From NCBI GenBank assembly GCA_029204225.1, contig CM055095.1, positions 60,530,540 to 60,594,539 on the forward strand: DNA of 64,000 nucleotides, written 5' to 3'. Shown piece by piece: positions 60,351 to 64,000 of this stretch (its first letter is position 1; every line of letters begins with the position of its first letter). This DNA is from Diphasiastrum complanatum (lineage: Eukaryota > Streptophyta > Lycopodiopsida > Lycopodiales > Lycopodiaceae). The notes under the pieces were generated by a model. The model searched no databases and was not told the DNA's origin. It saw only the letters and a list, made by a program, of their open reading frames with translations. The position numbers and the translations under genes are program-made.

Positions 60351-61010
60351 TGTGAAAGAGAGATAGAAATCCAAGGGTTTGAGCTCCAAAAATCCTGCAA
60401 TCACAAAATAACATAGCCTCCTTGAGGTAATGCCTCAATCCTCTTCTCCAAAGCACCTGTACACAACAAAAAACAAAATGACAGAGTTTGGATGCAACAT
60501 CCTTCCATCCTCCTGGTAGAGGGGCGCATTTCCACTTATATAGAGAGTAAAGAGTCTTTCCAGAGTGAGTGAGGTGTCAAGTTCAAGTGCATGAGGTGTG
60601 AGGAAGACTCCAAGAATTAGGGTGAAGTGGAGTGCATGGATGAGGTGTTTTAGTCAGAGAGGGTGAATGGGTGATGTGTGTTAGCTTGGGAGAGTTATTT
60701 TGGTGATTTGGCATATGAAGTGAGAGTGTAGGAGGGCGCCCATTCTGAGTGTCAAATAGCCTAGAATGGATGTGAAAAAGTAGGTGGGAGGTAGGTGGTA
60801 CCAGGTTCAAACTTGACTTTTAATTACATATAATATTACATGGTTACAACTTGGGAATTCACCCAAGTGCAATCTTCCTAAGGAGGAGCCAATGTATATG
60901 TCCATCTTGTTTTTGCATAATGTCCATCAATTCCTAGGCACTTATTTTCTAGAGGTTGCCCATCCTCAATCATGGTGGAAAAAGACACTAGGGTGATCAG
61001 ACCCTAGGCC

Positions 61011-61560
61011 TTCGAGTCTTCGGAAAAATTCGAGTCTTTGAAAAAATTTTGAGTTGACAATACAAATGATCGAAAATATACAAAGGGTTGGATTGTACTC
61101 TGGGTCGAAAAAATTGCAAAGGAAAATCCGTCTCGATCCGATTAAATCTAGGGTTGGAAAATCCTTCTTTGCCAAGCTCAACATTGGGTCAGATAAATTC
61201 GATCCAAATTCAAGTCTTTGGAAAACTTTGAGTCTTTAAAAAAATTCGATCCTTTGGAAAAATTTGAGTCTTTGAAAAAATTCAAATTCGACTCTTTGGA
61301 GGAAAAATTCGAGTCTTTGGAAAAACTTGAGTCCTCGAAAAAATTCTGAGTTGACAGTACAAAGGGTCAAAAATATACAAAGGGTCGGATTTTACTTTGG
61401 GTCGGAAAATATACAAGGGGTTGTATTTTACTGTGGGTTGAAAAATATACAAATGGTCAAAATAAATCCACCTCGATTTGATCTGATCCATGGATCCTTC
61501 TTTGCAAAGCTCAACGTTGAGTTGGAAAAGTTTGATCCTTTGGAAAAATTTGATCCTTTG
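61011..61560. repeat. Tandem duplication, about 297-bp period, with GAGTCTTTGGAAAAATTC monomers
   Basis: GAGTTGACA-TACAAA-G-TC begins at 61051 and 61348, each followed by GGATT-TACT-TGGGTCG, a CTCGAT segment and CTTCTTTGC-AAGCTCAACGTTG-like sequence. Between the copies the 18-bp GAGTCTTTGGAAAAATTC unit repeats about seven times. Confidence 0.8.
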
Positions 61561-61609
61561 TATATATTTGAGGCTGATTGTGGATTGTTTTCTCATGTAT
61601 ATCTATGTT

Positions 61610-61715
61610 GAATGTATGTAGTACTATGTGTAGGGTGTGTGTATATGTGTGTGTATGGTTGTGCATAGTTGTGTATGTAGTGTGTGTATGTCTGTGTGTA
61701 ATCAACGTTGATTGA
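61610..61715. repeat. TG-rich simple sequence
   Basis: Imperfect TGTGTATG repeats. Confidence 0.8.
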
Positions 61716-61825
61716 ATGTGTGTGTGAAGACTATTTTCATTGTTCTTCCGACTTGAATATCTTCTTTACATGAAGTAGTTGCGGTCCTTGTCAATTTTGA
61801 CCAGTGTATATGTGTAGATGTTTTG

Positions 61826-62455
<630 letters not shown>

Positions 62456-62469
62456 GCTGGACACGAATC

Positions 62470-63310
62470 AAGGAGACAAAAAACTGGAGGAAGTTCTCTA
62501 TGTCCCTACTCTTGTGACAATGAATGCATTCAATCTTTAGATTTAGCCAACACTTTTCTTCTGCATGGCTTGATTTTCTGCATCTGTTGCAGATCTTCTT
62601 ATCACCAAAATTTTTCTGTTGTTTTCCAGATTGTTGTTCATTAGTCTTAAACTCATTCTTCTTAGACGACTCCCTCTTAAACTTAGACTTCTTGGAAGAT
62701 TTTTTCTTCTGAGTAAACAGAGCATTTTCTGAATCACCATTGTCGTCATAGCGTCACGAGCTTCTACTTCCTCCTTCATTTTGTCTATTATCTTTTGAAG
62801 TGTCATTGTCGCATCTTTCGCTAATAAAGTTTGAGTTGTGTGGAATGACCTGGGTAGGGCTCGAAAAAAATAACTAAGCTGTTTTTTCTTCAAAATTGTA
62901 TTTTTTGTACTAGAATGCTGCAAGGAAATAAATAGATCTTTAATCTTTCGCACAAATGTGTTCAGGTCTTTGCCATCCCATTGTAGGTAAGTTAATTGAT
63001 CTTCCAAGAACATGATCTGATTACGAGATCGAGTCTCATTCTTGGTTTACAATTCTTCCCATAAATTTTTTGCGTTTAAATTGATGTAAGATCTAGCATT
63101 ATATTGTCATGCACTGAAGACGCAATAATTGCTAGAGCTTTGTCATTTTTTAAACTCCATTCTCGAAGTTCTTTGCCAGGAGTAGCTTCTGGTTTCTCCT
63201 CAATTGGTTTTACCAATGTCATAGACCTTCGCCCTTCAACAAGAGTGAAGTCTTTAGTTTCCAAATTAAGTAGTTTGAACCTTCTGGGTCCAAGATTATA
63301 GTGATCTTAG
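62470..63310 (-). pseudogene. Copia gag with zinc knuckles
   Basis: Gag is recognised by KELREWSLKNDKALAIIASS, HDNIMLDLTSI, a gap, then YLQWDGKDLNTFVRKIKDLF and DATMTLQKIIDKMKEEVEAR. After a frameshift near 62600 there is one complete knuckle (CNRCRKSSHAEEKCW) and a second damaged one (CIHCHKSRDIEN). Frames are broken at least twice, and about 20 residues seem lost between the two gag ORFs near 63040. Confidence 0.88.
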
Positions 63311-63437
63311 TTTGAATATTGGTGATTGACGACATCTTTTAATTCTGAATAAGTTCCAGATGGCGGCTTACTTATGGATGTATGAAGAATGTCGAGAGGG
63401 ATGCGAAAATACCACTGTATCAACTTTAATTCCGTAT

Positions 63438-63450
63438 GGTCTGATACCAT
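63438..63450 (-). promoter_or_regulatory. Copia primer-binding site
   Basis: ATGGTATCAGACC on the minus strand, directly after the LTR end TCCTACA. It is a variant of the TGGTATCAGAGC site. Confidence 0.85.
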
Positions 63451-64000
63451 TGTAGGAAAAATAGTTATTATTCTTCCACATAGAACACGATGCAAGTTTG
63501 AATAAATCAAACTAATATCAATGTCTTCAATCGTGATTTTATCTGATCTTTGTACTAATAGAGTAGTATTAGTTCTGATTGAATATGCGTGTGAAAATTA
63601 TATGCGGAAGTAAGAGACAACTTAAGACAATTTACACAATAAGAAACTATTGATCAAAAACGAAATTTATAAGTTTGAATCTGATTCATCAATATACATC
63701 TCTTGCTGTCTTATCTCACTGTTGTGTCTCTGATTGAGTGAGTGAGTTACAACGAGTAGTGCACATGTATTTATATTACTACAGGATAGGTCTTTTGGCT
63801 TTTAATTACAAGTCTTTTGGCCTTTTAATGCTGTAACAGTAGATATCTAACCGTTTACGACGGTTGATATTCAAATAGACGCTTTGTTTCCAGACTCGCA
63901 TAAAATCTGTTCGCGAATAATTTGCGACAGTTCATCTCTTCATCTCAGCTTTTGTTTCGCGAATTGTTCGCGACACTTGTCTCTTCCCGACATTTTTGTC
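63451..64000 (-). mobile_element. Copia 5' LTR, runs off the window
   Basis: The LTR ends at 63451 (CCTACA on the minus strand) and continues beyond 64000. AATATAAATAC at about 63769-63779 is a likely TATA box. It shares a GG-CTTTTAATTACAAG block with 41.58 kb. Confidence 0.75.

Larger units (their letters stand above)
59446..60960 (-). mobile_element. LTR or LTR-adjacent region with internal repeats
   Basis: The left edge is set by the primer site; the right edge is unknown. It contains the 92-bp higher-order repeat and a GA tract. The minus-strand frame at 60583-60810 is Pro/His/Thr-rich low-complexity sequence and is not called as a gene. Confidence 0.4.

Noticed and set aside
60583-60810. 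Pro/His/Thr-rich minus-strand ORF
   Set aside because: Low-complexity composition produced by GTG/GAG-rich LTR sequence.

Overview
The window looks like nuclear DNA of a land plant that still makes swimming sperm: a fern, lycophyte, bryophyte, cycad or Ginkgo. Two observations support this. First, the minus strand between about 20.4 and 1.8 kb carries a spliced gene whose predicted protein matches PF20/SPAG16, a WD-repeat protein of the axonemal central pair, which flowering plants and conifers have no use for. Second, nearly everything else is plant-type retrotransposon debris, with tRNA-Met and TGGCGCC primer-binding sites, Ty3 and Copia pol domains, LINEs and GA microsatellites. The species cannot be named from sequence alone.

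Layout, left half (1-20.4 kb). Six convincing exons plus one candidate exon of PF20 are read right to left: start codon at 20436, LisH-like exon 17487-17617, coiled-coil exons at 17.1, 16.6 and 15.9 kb, a possible linker exon at 3.9 kb, and the exon leading into the first WD repeat at 1.8-2.06 kb. The remaining WD repeats must lie left of the window. Intron 5 (about 12 kb) is packed with transposons. It holds a head-to-tail run of three LINE fragments (11.5-15.6 kb), a transposon with a BED zinc-finger ORF flanked by arrays of a GGTACCGCGG palindrome (7.7-9.1 kb), LTR remnants and tandem duplications.

Middle (20.4-43 kb). This part has no recognisable host gene. It holds Ty3 protease and integrase scraps, short palindrome-rich elements, local tandem duplications, LTR relics, Copia-type LTR/primer-site junctions at 40.08 and 40.88 kb, and one orphan ORF at 30.2-30.65 kb.

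Right half (43-64 kb). A 13.66-kb Ty3-type element on the minus strand (43257-56919) is inserted in the 3' accessory ORF of a second retroelement; the interrupted frame resumes exactly across the insertion. The inserted element has gag, protease, RT, RNase H, integrase and a long accessory ORF. It also has three LTR copies and a duplicated 950-bp accessory segment, and it carries at least ten Gln-to-stop changes of the CAG-to-TAG type. Further right are the start of another LTR element (59.0-59.45 kb) whose LTR contains a 92-bp higher-order repeat, and a Copia element (61.8-64 kb) with gag, zinc knuckles, GAG-pre-integrase and an integrase core cut by a 118-bp GA tract. Its 5' LTR runs off the window. 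All the mobile elements show frameshifts or stops and look inactive.
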